Made by a program: the position numbers and the translations under genes. The notes under the pieces are model-generated. The model was not told where the DNA came from, made no database searches, and saw only the letters and a program-made list of their open reading frames with translations. This document shows, one piece after another, positions 22,501-34,678 of a stretch of 64,000 bases of DNA (positions within the stretch are counted from its first letter, which is position 1; each line of letters begins with the position of its first letter). Source of the DNA: Tyto alba (lineage: Eukaryota; Chordata; Aves; Strigiformes; Tytonidae). The stretch lies in assembly GCF_018691265.1 (NCBI RefSeq), contig NW_024881277.1, positions 5,371,303-5,435,302 on the forward strand, given 5' to 3'.

Positions 22501-23628
22501 TTGTTCACTGCAGGCAGGGAGATTGAACTAGAAGACATTGACAAGTTAGGACAGACTTCTTTTATTCAATCTTATGCTGTTTACCAAAAAGTCTCCTCAA
22601 AATTATTTCTCTTTCTTTGGGGAAAATATATTCAATTCCTTTACATGAGCTCAGATTTGTGATGTTTCAGAGGGGTCAATCTTTGAAGGGATAGAAATCC
22701 TCATCTTTCACATTTCTCTCAGACTGAACACAGGGGAGACCTGAGGGACAAAAAGGCTCCCTGTGCCCTAGAACAGAGTCAAGAGAATGCTGGAGCAAGT
22801 CCTGGCTCTCTGCTCCCTGGAGCTGTTTTCTGCCAGGAGCCATTTCTGTGTCCCCATGTCAGCACCCTGACAGTGCTTCCAGCCCCCACCCCACCCTCTG
22901 TGTGCTCAGCTCTGCCCTGCAGACCCCTCCTGGAAATAGGGCACTGCCCAGGCTCCTTCCCTACTTCCAGATACAAAGGAGAACAGCAGGACAAAACCAG
23001 AACCCTCAAAGGTGATGCTGGTGTGTCTGTAAGTAGAGGAGTAGGTGAAGGCACTTCATAAAGTCTCTGGCAAATGTGTTGATCCCTCAGTTTAACACTT
23101 CAGGAGTCTCAGTGACATATTAAAATTTCACCGCCCCTTTCTATGTTTTCTTAGAAGAAACATGAGATCATAGAGCCTAGAAAGGTTCACATTTTTAAGG
23201 TGGCCCCTGCTTTGAACTTCCTCTTGAAATGCCAATGTCCTAGAGGTGATCTGGAGCTGTGAGCATCCCTGATCCACGCAGCAGCCTCTGGAGAGCAGAA
23301 GGAGCCTGCCCTGGCGGGGGTCTCTCCTTCCCCCCACAGTTTCTCCCCGCAGCACCGTGGGGAGCTCCGCGGGCAGGCTGAGTGCTGACCCTGGCAGGTG
23401 GCAGAGTCCCTGCCCCAGCACACAGCCCCCTGGGGTGCAGGGACCCTGCTGGGAAGGACAGCCCTGGGCACCCCTGCCTGCACACTGTGTCTTCACAGCT
23501 ATTCAAAATTGCCTAAAAAGAGCCCCCTCCTTGCAGATCCCATAATCTGTGGGCTGTTCCAGCTTCAGGAGATGCCTCCAGGAACTACAGACACATCACC
23601 CTGCACCCAGAGACTTACTGTGTCAAGG

Positions 23629-23870
23629 GCTGCAAAGATTTCTCCTCCTTTGAACTCTCAGTCATCCTCCCAGTCCTGACCACCTTTAAACTCTTAATCT
23701 CCCTCGCTCATCTCCCTGAGATACCCCAGGAGTACCCTTCATCCTGCTGCGCTTTGCAGAGGAGCTGCTCCTGGGCAGAGCTGTCTCTCTGCAGCACTGC
23801 CCGCTTGCCATCAGCTCCCTCTGTCCCAGCAGCTGGGACCAGCTCAGCAGCAGAGGACCAGTCCAAGGCA
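23629..23870 (-). other. Conserved 5' noncoding exon of OR2 (start approximate)
   Basis: Minus-strand block matching the OR1 leader exon, ending in the donor GACACA/GTAAGTCTCTGGG at 23629. No conserved open frame. Confidence 0.55.
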
Positions 23871-24769
23871 TTTTAATGATCCCTCAGGTGGGCTTGGTGC
23901 CCAGTCCATGACCCTGAGAGAAAGCTGATGAAACCTCTCAAGAAGGCAAAGTCAGATGTAAATGCCCAAGTTTCTTGGAGCATTAATGGGTCCCCCAGAG
24001 GGACTTTACTGCCAGAGCAAACCTGGGGGCTGGTTAGAGCAGAAAACTGGAGGCAGAGTCAATGTAAAGGTGGCTCTGATGCTGAATAAGCCTGGATGCA
24101 TTTTATCAAGCCAAAGGGCAGCCCTGGCCCCAGCCCCTGGGAAAGGAGATGCTGTCCTACACCCACGGCTCAGGGCTCTTCCTGGGGCAGAGTTTTGTGG
24201 GGATGTGCAATGCCAAGGGCAGGATTGTGGTTGGACACCTGCCAGGCTCTTGGGTGGAGATAAGGGGGCCAAGAGGCCCCAGTGCTGTAAGGATTAGGTG
24301 TCTCCTGGTAGGCCTTGGTGACACAGCCAACAGCCAGAGCCAACAGGAGGAAGAGCTCAGCTCTGTTTGGGGCTTTCAACCTTGTCAGCTCCCTTGGCCA
24401 ACTCCACCACAGGCTCTCCTATGGTGGCCTACGCCTGCACTTGTTTTCTTGAAGTCTCCGGACATCCACCGTGCTTACCAGCCTTGCTCTCACTTGACCA
24501 TCTTCCTACCCTTACTGATATCTCTCCATCCTCACAGGCTGATGGTTGGAATGCAAAGCTTTGGCTAATCCAGACTCTTTCTGGGTGGCCTATTGTACTG
24601 CACTTGGAGGGACGCTTCATGTAACTCAACGTAACACAAAATCCTCACATCCAGTCTCAACTTCCAAAACTTCACTTTGTGCCATTCTTTCTTTCTTATG
24701 TTGTTTCTCAATTTAGGGAAAAACCTCCACCATCTCTGAAACCACACTTCATCCAGTCTCAGGATAGTC

Positions 24770-25060
24770 TGGGTGGCCATGCTCATCCTAGTGCAGACCT
24801 GTATGCAGGTGGCCTTGTTTGTGGCCAGCATGCACCGCTGTCTTGTATGGTGTCCCTCATAGTGCCCAGGCCCTTCTCCTCAGGGTCCCTGCTCAGCTAC
24901 TCAGGTCCAAGCCTGCCGCGAGAAATGAGATTATTCTTCCTCCTAATGCAGGACTGGACACTTCTCCTTGTAAACTTCAAGAGGTTTCTGTTGGCCAGAA
25001 TCCCAGAGTTTCTCAGGTTTCCCTGGGCTGAAGCTCCACTTGGTCAGCTGTTAGTGACTC
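24770..25060 (-). mobile_element. CR1 LINE fragment
   Basis: Same CR1 region and orientation as 7790-8290; plus-strand text includes GCAGGACTGGACACTTCTCCTTGTAAACTTCAAGAGG-type sequence. Diverged, no open frame. Confidence 0.65.
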
Positions 25061-25589
25061 TGTGCAGATAGCTCACCTTGATGGTGGTGGTGTCTCTCAC
25101 ATAATAACAGCCCGAGGAGCTGCAGGGCTCTACAGCCCCAGGTAGGAATTACCATCAACACACTCTTCAAAACACCAAATGAGATCACAAAACAAGCAAA
25201 GCCAGGGTCAGTGGAGAAAGGGTAAATAAGGGTTGGGCTGTTTGTATGTTAGACCGTGTTAGTGGAAAATATATACCTGTATAGAGATTGAAACAATAAG
25301 GATCTCTCCAGAAGCTGGTTTTAGGTCCTCCAGCTGTCTGGGACCTGGATCCAGAATTCCCTCATCCCCCCAGTTCCTCCATACACAGACAAGCACACGC
25401 ACACTCTCTCTAGCACAGAATCACAGAACCGCTGAGCCTGGAATGCAGTCAGCTTCCACCTCCTCTGTCCTTCCTCTTCATGCTTGGTTTCTGTCAGGAG
25501 CTCCTTTTTTATCCATGCCATCCTCCTGACACCTTTTCTTGACTTCCTGCATGTCTGTGTGGACGGTTCTGGAGTGTGAAGTGGAGAAC

Positions 25590-26260
25590 ATTAACCATCA
25601 ATTCTCTGCACCCTTTCATCTTCAGGGCTGTATCCCATGGGATTCTTCCAAGCAGATCCTTCAGCAGGTCAAAGCCTGCTCTCCTGACGTCCTGCCCCTT
25701 GCTTTCTTCCCTTCTCTCAGCATCCTACACTCTACTTTCTCACCCTTGATTGTTACAGCCCTGAGCAGCTCTTCCTAGTTTGCAAGTATCAAGTCCTGCT
25801 GCAGGGCCCCTCACCTCACTGGCTCCTCAGTCACCCTTGTCAGGAAGATGTCACCAGTGAGCTCCAAAATCCTCCTGGGTGGCTTGCACCTCTTCAGCAG
25901 TGGCAATTGGGACAGTTTCAGTCTGCCATGAGGTCCAGGGCCTGCAGGCATGAAGCTCCTTCCAATTGTCTAAAGAAGGCCTCATCTACCTGATCAAGAG
26001 GTCTGGAGCAGAAATCCACCCATCCTCCCACAGTGCTGCCCATGTTGTTCTGCCCTCTGATCCTGGCCTATCAGCTCTCAGCTAACTCACTGTCAGTCCC
26101 CAGGCAGAGCTCCATGCATTCCTGCTGCTCTCTCACACCAAGGACAACCTCCCCTCCAGGTCCAGACCTGTGGCCTTATCAGTACCTGACTGCAAGAGCC
26201 CACATTTTCTCCAGGTGCTGCTTTGGGCCACTTTCTCCCTTGAGCAACCAACTCACAGAT
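25590..26260 (-). mobile_element. CR1 LINE fragment, ORF2 5' part
   Basis: Minus-strand CR1 ORF2 endonuclease region; the stretch at 25970-26010 is the reverse complement of the DQEEEVDEAFF-coding piece seen at 12340-12380. Plus-strand landmarks are GATTCTTCCAAGCAGATCC (25641) and CAGGCAGAGCTCCATGCATTCC (26101). Confidence 0.65.
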
Positions 26261-26289
26261 ACTCTGGGCTCACCAGGGTCTAGTCCAGA

Positions 26290-27070
26290 CATAGGGTCTC
26301 TAAATACATGGCTCCCAGGACTCTCCTACTTGCTGGTTAATTTGGTTTGATGTGCATTAGTGGTTCCACCCACTGACATACCCACCAATATGACACACAC
26401 ACAGCTTGATCTCTCCAGTTGCTGACCCTGAAGGTGCATGAGCCCCTTTGACTCGTGCTTCCCACTCCAGGGATGGGCCCTTGGATCTCTATCCGTACCA
26501 AGAGCAGACATCTCCTCACCCCAGAAAGTTGTGGAGGATGGAAATTCATAAGAAGACAGGACAGACTTTCAGTTGCATGGTGTGCATAAACAATTATGCT
26601 GACCAGCCACACATGACCAGCTCCTTTCATCCCCTTTTCCCCCTGTTTTCCGATGCTTCTTTCTCCCCAAATCACCTTGGTCCTTCCCTTTCCCTGCCTT
26701 TGGTTCTTTCCTAGGCATGCCACAGCAAGCCTGGCACAATCCCCAGTGCTCTCTCTGGCATCCCATAAGGACTCTCAGACCCCCAGAGGCAGAAACCCCC
26801 ACCCTCGGTCGGCAAGGTCACCCTGGGAGGCTCCTCCGATTGACCCACTTGTTAAATGTCACACCCAGATATTTTGTACCTCTCTGTGAACGAGTATTTT
26901 TCACTTTGGGTTTTAAATTGTTTCTCTGAAAACAGGGTGATTCCTGTCCTAAGAAATGGAAATTATTTATGTTTGTGGAAGTGTTGGAGATTAGGTCAGA
27001 TAAATATGTCCATGGAGGTTATATGTGAAACGGAGCACAGTTTGTCTGACCATGACCAAGTCCTGATGAC
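26290..27070 (+). repeat. Duplicated block A, first copy
   Basis: Nearly identical to 33937-34678. The two copies differ mainly by a small loss around 26350-26400 and single bases. No gene inside. Confidence 0.85.
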
Positions 27071-27439
27071 ATCGACTCCACGAGGCATTTACTGGCACTG
27101 ATCACACATGATAAGGACCGTAACATGCATGAAAATACAACAGGCATGGGGAAAGGAGACTGGAGAAATGTGGAAGCTGCTCGATGAGCCCCAGGGCAGG
27201 GGGTCTCCTGCTGTCCTGGGCAGCAGGGCTAGTGGGGAGGCAGAGGCGGGACAAAGGCAGCCAGGGCTGAGGGTCACTTGCAGCATGAATGCAGGACAGA
27301 CAGAGAGTGCCTGGCCTCTGTTTCCTCATGCCCTTTGGACCAGCTGAAGTAGTGGGGACACTGGGGAGGCTGCCATCCCTCTCTGGGTTTTTTCCTCAGT
27401 TTTTGCTTAGGTCTTTCTGGTGCTGGTTATTTCTCTCTC

Positions 27440-27800
27440 TTATCAGTCCCAGGCAGCCCTTTTCACTGAGGGCTACTACATCCACCTCTCCCCTCATCCA
27501 AAGGGCCCATCATCTCATTGTAAATGGTATTCAGGTTGGTCAGGCACAATTTGCCCTTGTTCAGTTTTTACTGGCAGTTCCAAATCTCATTCTTGTCCTT
27601 CAGGTGCTTGGAAATAGCTTCCAGGAGGATTTGCTCCATCACCTTCCCAGGGACAGATGTGAGGTCGAGCAGCCTGTAGCTCCCTCATCTTCCTTTTTGC
27701 TCTTCATGAAGATGGGTGGCATGTTTGACTTTTCCCGGGTGTCAGGAACCTCCCTGACTGCCACGGCCTTTACAGGGTGACAGAAGCAGCCACACACTGA
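27440..27800 (-). mobile_element. CR1 LINE fragment, reverse transcriptase part
   Basis: Minus-strand CR1; plus-strand landmarks CAGGTGCTTGGAAATAGCTT and CTCCATCACCTTCCCAGGGA are characteristic of the RT-coding region. The paired copy is at 43890-44260. Confidence 0.65.
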
Positions 27801-28509
27801 CCTTGGCCACCACCCTCAGCACCCTTGGCTGAAACTCACCTCATAGAGGACCCAGAGAAGCATGTATGGCCAACCAGCTTGCTGAAAGTCTCTCCACATG
27901 TTCCTGGTCACTAGGCCCACTGCCACACTGAGTTTTGAGATTTGGGCCCACATATTTTTTTTTTTTTAGCCTTGCTGTGGCTGCCAACACCCTTACTGAA
28001 GCCTCTTTTGCTACCTTCTTCATCCCTTGTTAGTTCCAGCTTCAGCTCAGCTCTGCTTTTCCTAGCTCCATCCCTGAACACACAGACAAGGTCTTTGTGC
28101 TCCCCCAAGGGGATCCTGAACCCCTTCAGCCCTCTGTGCATCTCTACCCTGTCCCACAGGCAGGCTGGTGGCAAGAGGGTGGCATCTGGGGACAGCACAG
28201 CAGTGCTGGGAGCAGGAGCACCAAAAAGGAAAGGGGGGGTGTGAGCCATGCCCTGGGCTGCACACAGGGGCACGGGGGGGCTGGTGCCTCGGTGGTTGGC
28301 CAGGCTGTATGGGCTTGGGGTGGATGCCAGCTTGAGAGTAGGAGCACTGGCATTTCCATGGAATTCCAGTGAAAATGTGGCTGCAGCGAAAGCAAGTGGG
28401 CAGGTTCAGGCACAGGCAACTGCAGTGGCAAGGGTGCACAAGAAAGTGTGCTGGCCTCCTGCCATGGTTGCTCAACTTCATCCATAAAATTCCACGTGGG
28501 TTTTGCATT

Positions 28510-28890
28510 TCAACAGGGTTGGCCTTGAAGTTGAAACAGTTGTCCAAGGCCCCTTTGTTCTACAGGGCAGTTTCCCAAGGAATCCAGCCCAGGAACTTCC
28601 TGAACAAGCCAAAAATTTCTCCCTTGTACTCCAAGGCTCTGATTCTGGGGTTTGTCCTGCGCACCTCTCTTGGGAGTTTAAACCCCACCATCTCCTGGTC
28701 ACTGCAGCCATGTGACACCGACCCTCAGTGGAAAAGCTCACGTGCCCATGGTTACAAGTTCTTGGTGCTCTGTCTCAAATATTTTCTCCAGAATGACACG
28801 ACAGGCCACATCAAGCCTCTCATCTTGCTGCACCCATTTCTGGAGGAACAGAGAAGTGACAGGGTTTGACTGTCCCATTTTCAGTGCTGA
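28510..28890 (-). mobile_element. CR1 LINE fragment present only in duplication copy 1
   Basis: Minus-strand CR1-like sequence (GGGAGTTTAAACCCCACCATCTCCTGGTCACTGCAGCC-type text at 28670). Copy 2 jumps from the equivalent of 28530 to that of 29255, so this piece was lost there or inserted here. Confidence 0.5.
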
Positions 28891-29715
28891 GGCAGGATTT
28901 GGGGAAGTGCGGTGCTTCCCCTTGCATCAGCTCCTTCATCTCACTGAGAGGTGGGGCTACAACATCTGCTGGGCAGCCAGCCCAGGTTCTGGATGCCACC
29001 AGTCTTCTCTGGGGACATGCTTCTTTTAGCCACCAGCCGTTGCTGGGTCCTGCTCCACCTGCTGCCAACCCAAGGGCAGCTTCATCGCCCTTCTGGCCTT
29101 TGGCAACTTCTGCTCCACGTGGCTTCATGCCCCTCCGGGCAGCTCTTCTTGCCTGACTGAGAGCCACTCACAGGTGACCAATAGCCTCCATAACAGTGGC
29201 TGTAGGGGAGAGGGAAGGTGGGCATGAAGGGTTGCACTGGCCTTTCACCACCAGGAATTGTCTCCTTTGTATCAGCCCTTAGGAAGCCCTGCCAAAGCAT
29301 CTCCCAAATTCAGTGCTGGCAGGAGGATCTCCTATAGACACCTCTGGTCTGAGCCTCCTCCAGACGCCTGCACCCCTGGGCTGGATGCTCTGCCTGGCAC
29401 GGGAGGATCAGGCCACTCTCCTTGTACCCACACCATCTCCACCTTGGGAAAGAAACACCTTAAAGATTTGAAGACACGCTTCAGGCCTGCCCATTGCTCC
29501 CACCCCCCACTTCTCTGTATATCCAGAATGACCTGAGGGGTGCTTGGGCTCCTCTTTAAGAGGACACAACCGGAGTCTTCACATTTGTCTCAGGACAACA
29601 AATGGCACCATCCAGACCCCAAACTCACCTGCTGCAGGTCCTGTACTGCATGGTGGTGACTGGTGTCAGGACCAACTGCCACTCCCAGCTGTACTACTCA
29701 AGGCTGTGGTCACAG

Positions 29716-29907
29716 ATTCTTGTGCCCCCCCTCACTGGCAGCATGGGAAACTGAACAATCCTTGACTTAGGATAAGCCCTGCTCAGCAACAACTAAAACA
29801 TCCCTGTGTTCTCAACATTGTTCTCACCCTAAACCCAAAGCACAGCACTGCTCCAGCTGCTAGGAAGAAAATTAACTCTGTCCCAGCTGAAATCAGGACT
29901 TTGCAGA
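29716..29907 (-). mobile_element. Truncated LTR in duplication copy 1
   Basis: Only the part of the LTR found whole at 45466-46111 remains (CTCAGCAACAACTAAAACAT to AAATCAGGAC). The right end is identical in both copies, so the LTR was present before the duplication and about 500 bases were later deleted in this copy. Confidence 0.75.
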
Positions 29908-30589
29908 TTGCCTTTCTTGGTAAGCCTGGCTCCTTGCAACCCTTTTTGTCAAATAGGGAAGTTCTTCTGGGCCCCACTGCCCTCTGCATCTGACATGCAC
30001 ACCAGCTGGTTGGGTCATTTGGCCTCTGTGACCAGATGCCGTGGATCATGCTCATTATCCAGGCTGTTTGCAAGCATCATATTCCTTCCTCTTGTTCTTT
30101 GCAGTCACGTGAACTAGGATCGGAAATGTCAGGCTGTGCTCTGCCTGTTGTGACAAACTACTCAGCCCTCATCACCATCTACCTTCAACCAAAAAGACTT
30201 TTCAGCGTACACAATATTCTTGTCGGGGTGGTTTCTGCATCCGTGCCTCCACTGTCTGCTGGCAGGAGCTTGCTGCAAATCTTAGAAAGCAGCAAATGCT
30301 ACTTCTTGTCGCTCCTATCCCCAAACTTGACCTTGTCATTGACCAATAAGGTGTGGTACTGACCTTCTGAGGCACATAGATTTAGGTCAACCTCACTGCT
30401 CATTGTCTTCCTGTGAAGTTCAGCGTGACTGAGGATGAGCTAACTCATCATTACAGTGGTGCTTTCCACCTTCGTCATCACTTCCATTAAATGAGCATTT
30501 CTTTTTCTTACCCATACTGCCATACATCCACTCAAGTTATTGTCTTCTCAGAGGAACCATCTGCACACGTGCCTTAAATGCTGATGTGC

Positions 30590-31010
30590 TGGAGCTTCAG
30601 TGCACAGGGACCTTGAGATACTTGGGTCTTTGGCCAGCAGAAACTTCAAGTTGTACAAGGAGAAGGGGCAAAGTGGGACTGGACCAGCAGAGGAGTGAGT
30701 CTGAGGAGAAGGCCCTGGGCACTGTGAGTGATGCCATATGTGCCGCTGGTAAAGGCTCACCATGAATAGAGCCAGCTCCTGCATACGGAGCTGCACTGTA
30801 GCATGACCATCGAGACACGGGGAGTTACCATCCCCCTCGACTCAGCACTGGTGTGGCCACACCTGTAACATTCTCTGGGGCTTCCCATTCTGAGGAGCAG
30901 GAAGGAATGGGAGAGTGCCTAGAGGATGTCTGCAAAGGTGGGTTTAGAGGGCATGAAGCACATGAAGTGTGTGGAGTGGCTGAGGGACCTGGGCTTCCTT
31001 GTCCTGATGG
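30590..31010 (+). mobile_element. CR1 LINE fragment
   Basis: Plus-strand CR1, the reverse of the region seen at 7790-8290 and 24770-25060; its duplicate is at 46795-47240. Confidence 0.6.
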
Positions 31011-31379
31011 TGTGGAAGGTCAGTGCGGGAGTAAAAGAGTAGCTTGAAATTAGGAGTTTTGGGTATTTTCAGAGATTTTGGACCTTTTCTTTGTAGTGGG
31101 AAACCACCTGAGAAAGGAAAAGCATCACAAAGTGCAGTTTGGGAGGTTGAGACTGGACAGGAGGAGAAAGAAATGTCCCTTGAAGGGTAGTGCTGTGATG
31201 CCAGAGGTCACCCAGAGCCCATATCAGTGCAGTGCTTTGTGTTCCAAGGGACAGGCAGGGAGGAAGGAGAGATCTCAGGAAAGGCAGGGAGATGCCATAG
31301 GTTGGGTGTCCACAGCCTGGGGGTCTCTGTCCCCTTGGTTATGGCAGTTGTCTCTGCTACCAAGGCCTGGAAGGAGACA

Positions 31380-31780
31380 TGATAATCGCATGGAACTGGA
31401 GCCTCGTGGCTTCCTTGCAGCCCCCCAGGGAGGCTGGGAGCTGTGGTACCACTGTCCTCCACTCAGCATTGCCCACCCCACAGTGCCCCAGGAAGAGCCC
31501 TGAGCCAGTGTGAGGGATGGGATTCCCCTTCTTGGGGCTGACCACTTGCCATGATAAAATATATCAAGTTTTACTCAGCATCAGCTCCCCTTGCACAGTG
31601 CCTTTGCCTACCTGTACTCACAGCCTCCAATTTTCTTCTCTAACTAATCCATGGGGACACCTGGTCTGTAATGGGCCTCAGAGGGGCCAATTAACACTCC
31701 AAGACACTTTGGCTTTTGCTTCTGACTGTAACCCCTTCAGAGTTTGGTTCAGCTCCTCTCAGTATCTGAGGTTCAAACAC
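31380..31780 (+). repeat. OR-flanking repeat block
   Basis: Contains the block CACCTGGTCTGTAATGGGCCTCAGAGG (31660) related to 24000 and 7020 on the other strand and repeated at 47880. It marks an OR repeat unit whose coding exon is absent. Confidence 0.55.
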
Positions 31781-33550
31781 CAAATACACCACAAGGCTTC
31801 ATCAAAGTGCAGAAAAACCAAAGGAGCCACATCTCTTCCATCATTTATTTCAGGACTTCCAGGCTTGTACAGCTAATTGGAGAGGCTTCAGGAGTCAACT
31901 TAAGTGGAAGATTTTAATGACAACTTCATAAAAAAACACTTTTTTTTTTTTTTTTTATTCTGAAGGGGTTTTTCATCCTTTTTTAATTTTACAGAAGTGA
32001 TAGAAGCTTTCTCCAATTCAGAGGGTCTTCTAAGGAGGACAGGAAATGTAGCAACAGCGGTCTCCTCAAGGTCCCCCACTGTATGGGCAACTTTCCTCCC
32101 CACCTCCCCAGACCCACCATTTCCCTCAGGGGCTGCCTGGGACTTGCATTCTTCTACATCAGACTTCCTCACTGATGTTCACAGCTGAATGTTACAGCTC
32201 CTTTGCACCAATTCCCACCTGATTTACCCTGAGACTTGACTGTAAATAGTCACAGGAATCTTATTAATTTTGAAGAGATGGAAGTAAAACATGATACGAA
32301 TTATTAAAAAAAAAACAATCAACATTGAAGTCCTCAACTGTATGCCAAGTCCAAGCCTCCACTAAGGTCTACCTTCCTCAAGCGATGACCATAAAATAAA
32401 TATGCTGGACAAATAGATAGGAAATTATAAATATATGCACAATTAGCGAGTTGACTAAAGAGAGAGTTTGGCAGTTTAAATCCACTTTTCCACCTTCTTG
32501 GCCAAATTTCAAGCCCAAAGCCTTGTCACCAGCTCGTGCCTCTAGTGATCTCCCTGCCCATCTTCCTGTGCCTCCTTAGCCCATGCCCACCTCTAGCAAA
32601 TGAATTTGGGGTGTTGTGGGCAACATTTTACAGTCAACTGAAAAATCATTTGTCAATGTTCAAAGCATTTCTGGGGTATAACTGAGAAAGAAATGAACTT
32701 GTGTTACATCATGTAGTTGTTAACATCATTATATTTAGCAAAATCCATCCTTGAAGACAGTCTGTTCTAAAATCCCCCCTGCAACCGGACAGAAATTAAG
32801 ATGCAAGAATAAACTAATTATAGTTGCTGCACTCTAACAAGCTCCCAGGGGAATGTTTCTGAGTCTGGAGAGCTATGGGAGGAATAAAGAGTCTTTGGGG
32901 TTTAGTGGGGTGTGCTGAGGGGTTGGGTGAGGAAGCTCCCTCAGGAGATTGACATGAGCCTCTCTGGGGGCTGATTAGAGCAGAAGAACAGAGGCAAGCG
33001 ACTTCAGGGTGACAAAGAAAGGAGACAGAGACATCCTGTGTCATGTAGCCCCTTGGATGTGCCCTGCCAAGGGGCTCAGTGCTAATTCCCAGCCCATTTG
33101 AATGGTGATGCCTTTGGTCATCAGCAGCTGAGGTTTTCCCCCGGTCACTCTGAGGACAAATACACGCCGAGTGCCACATCCTTGCCCCTCAGGCCTGGCA
33201 CTTCGCAGCTCCCCCTAAACCTTTGCCTATACCCTAACACCTAACCCTGAAAGGTGAGCTCTCATCCTTAGCCCTGCCCTGATCACTGAAGCTGAAACCC
33301 TCACCAGATGCCTGAAATCTAAGCCCTACCTACCTCCCTAATCCTTTCCCTCAACACCCCTCATCTTCAACCTCTCTCCTAAGACTAGCTCATGTTTTCT
33401 GGCAGATAGAAGGAGAGCACGGATTGTGAGGTTCTGGAGGGAAAGGTCAGGGAGATGAGAGGTTGGGGGCAGCCAGGTGGAAGAGGAAGGCAAAGGGGAA
33501 ATGGCTGGTGTGTAGGTTGTCAAAGCTGGGTCCCCTCGGAGAGTCGGCCG

Positions 33551-33900
33551 TGTAACGACAATCACACCGATGCGGCTACATGTCATCCCCCTTTATTGCC
33601 CAAATTGCTTGGTTATATCCTTTGCACAGCAAGCACCCGCTGTTCACGTGACCTGTACCCCTTGATTATTGGTCACAAGCAACTTATCATACGCCCAAAG
33701 GGAAACTGTGATAGGCAAGCATCTTGCGGTTTGCTGCATACTTGTGCTTAGCTTAGCCAGATACATAGCTGGGAAAATTCCTAATTTATCTTTACTCAAC
33801 AGATACAGTTCCTCACAACACAGCCCTTCAAGGTCATTCTCATAACACAGCTGTTGTTAGCAGTCTGATCTCAGGCCTGGATTGTCCAAACCCCGCAACA
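33551..33900 (-). mobile_element. LTR, about 350 bp
   Basis: Bounded by TGTAACGACA and CCCCGCAACA, that is TG...CA ends. On the minus strand CAATAAAGGGGG (about 33588-33600) is a poly(A) signal near the U5 end. The size and layout resemble short LTRs of alpha/beta-type avian retroviruses. I could not find a matching target-site duplication. It sits in DNA that separates duplication copy 1 from block A copy 2. Confidence 0.65.
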
Positions 33901-33936
33901 AAATATCGTGGCCATTCTCCGTCAGAAATGCTCCTA

Positions 33937-34678
33937 CATAGGGTCTCTAAATACCTGGCTCCCAGGACTCTCCTCCTTGCCAGTTAATGCACCAACATGA
34001 CACATGCACACAGCTTGATCTCTCCAGTTGCTGTCCCTGAAGGTGCATGAGCCCCTTTGACTCATGCTTCCCACTCCAGGGATGGGCCCTTGGACCTCTA
34101 TCCGTACCAAGAGCAGACATCTCCTCACCCCAGAAAGTTGTGGAGGATGGAATTTCATAAGAAGACAGGACAGACTGGAGTCAACAGTTCCATGGTACGC
34201 CTAAACCAGTACACTGACCAGCCACACTGTGACCAGCTCCTTTAATCTCCATTTCCACCTGTTTTCTGATGCTTCTTTCTCCCCAAATCACCTTGGTCCT
34301 TCCCTTTCCCTGCCTTTGGTTCTTTCCTAGGCATGCCACAGCAAGCCTGGCACAATCCCCAGTGCTCTCTCTGGCATCCCATAAGGACTCTCAGACCCCC
34401 AGAGGCAGAAACCCCCACCCTCGGTCGGCAAGGTCACCCTGGGAGGCTCTTCCGATTGACCCACTTGTTAAATGTCACACCCAGATATTTTGTACCTCTC
34501 TGTGAATGAGTGTGTTTCACTTTGGGTTTTAAATATTTCTCTGAAAACAGGGTGATTCCGGTCCTAAGAAATGTCAATTATTTATGTTTGTGGAAGTGTT
34601 AGGGATTAGTCAGATACAAATGTCCATGTGGGATATGTGTGAAACAGAGCACAGTTTGTCTGACCGTGTGTCGTAGTT
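33937..34678 (+). repeat. Duplicated block A, second copy
   Basis: Near-identical to 26290-27070; homology stops on the right where an LTR begins at 34679. Confidence 0.85.

Larger units (their letters stand above)
20708..24080 (-). repeat. Large inverted repeat, right arm (contains OR2)
   Basis: Reverse complement partner of 12640-16092. The outermost part matches loosely (for example CCAGTTTTCTGCTCTAACCAG read from the minus strand near 24050 against 12670-12690), and the innermost 550 bases match almost perfectly. It includes OR2 and its leader exon. Confidence 0.85.
27110..33372 (+). repeat. Tandem segmental duplication, copy 1
   Basis: Colinear with 40310-49588, with long runs of near identity (for example 29260-29710 with 44975-45430, and 30350-33370 with 46560-49585). 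Copy 1 has about 720 bases (28535-29250) not present in copy 2, and lacks two segments that copy 2 has (about 40590-42280 and 42345-43890). It carries only CR1 and LTR pieces and OR-flanking blocks, no OR coding exon. Confidence 0.9.

Noticed and set aside
27942..27970. T/A-rich runs at 27952-27967 and 31938-31957 as possible retroposon tails
   Set aside because: No element body or target-site duplication next to them could be recognised; simple slippage is enough.
33240..33260. True interstitial telomere array
   Set aside because: Only two or three imperfect CCCTAA units are present; this is too short to call a telomeric array.
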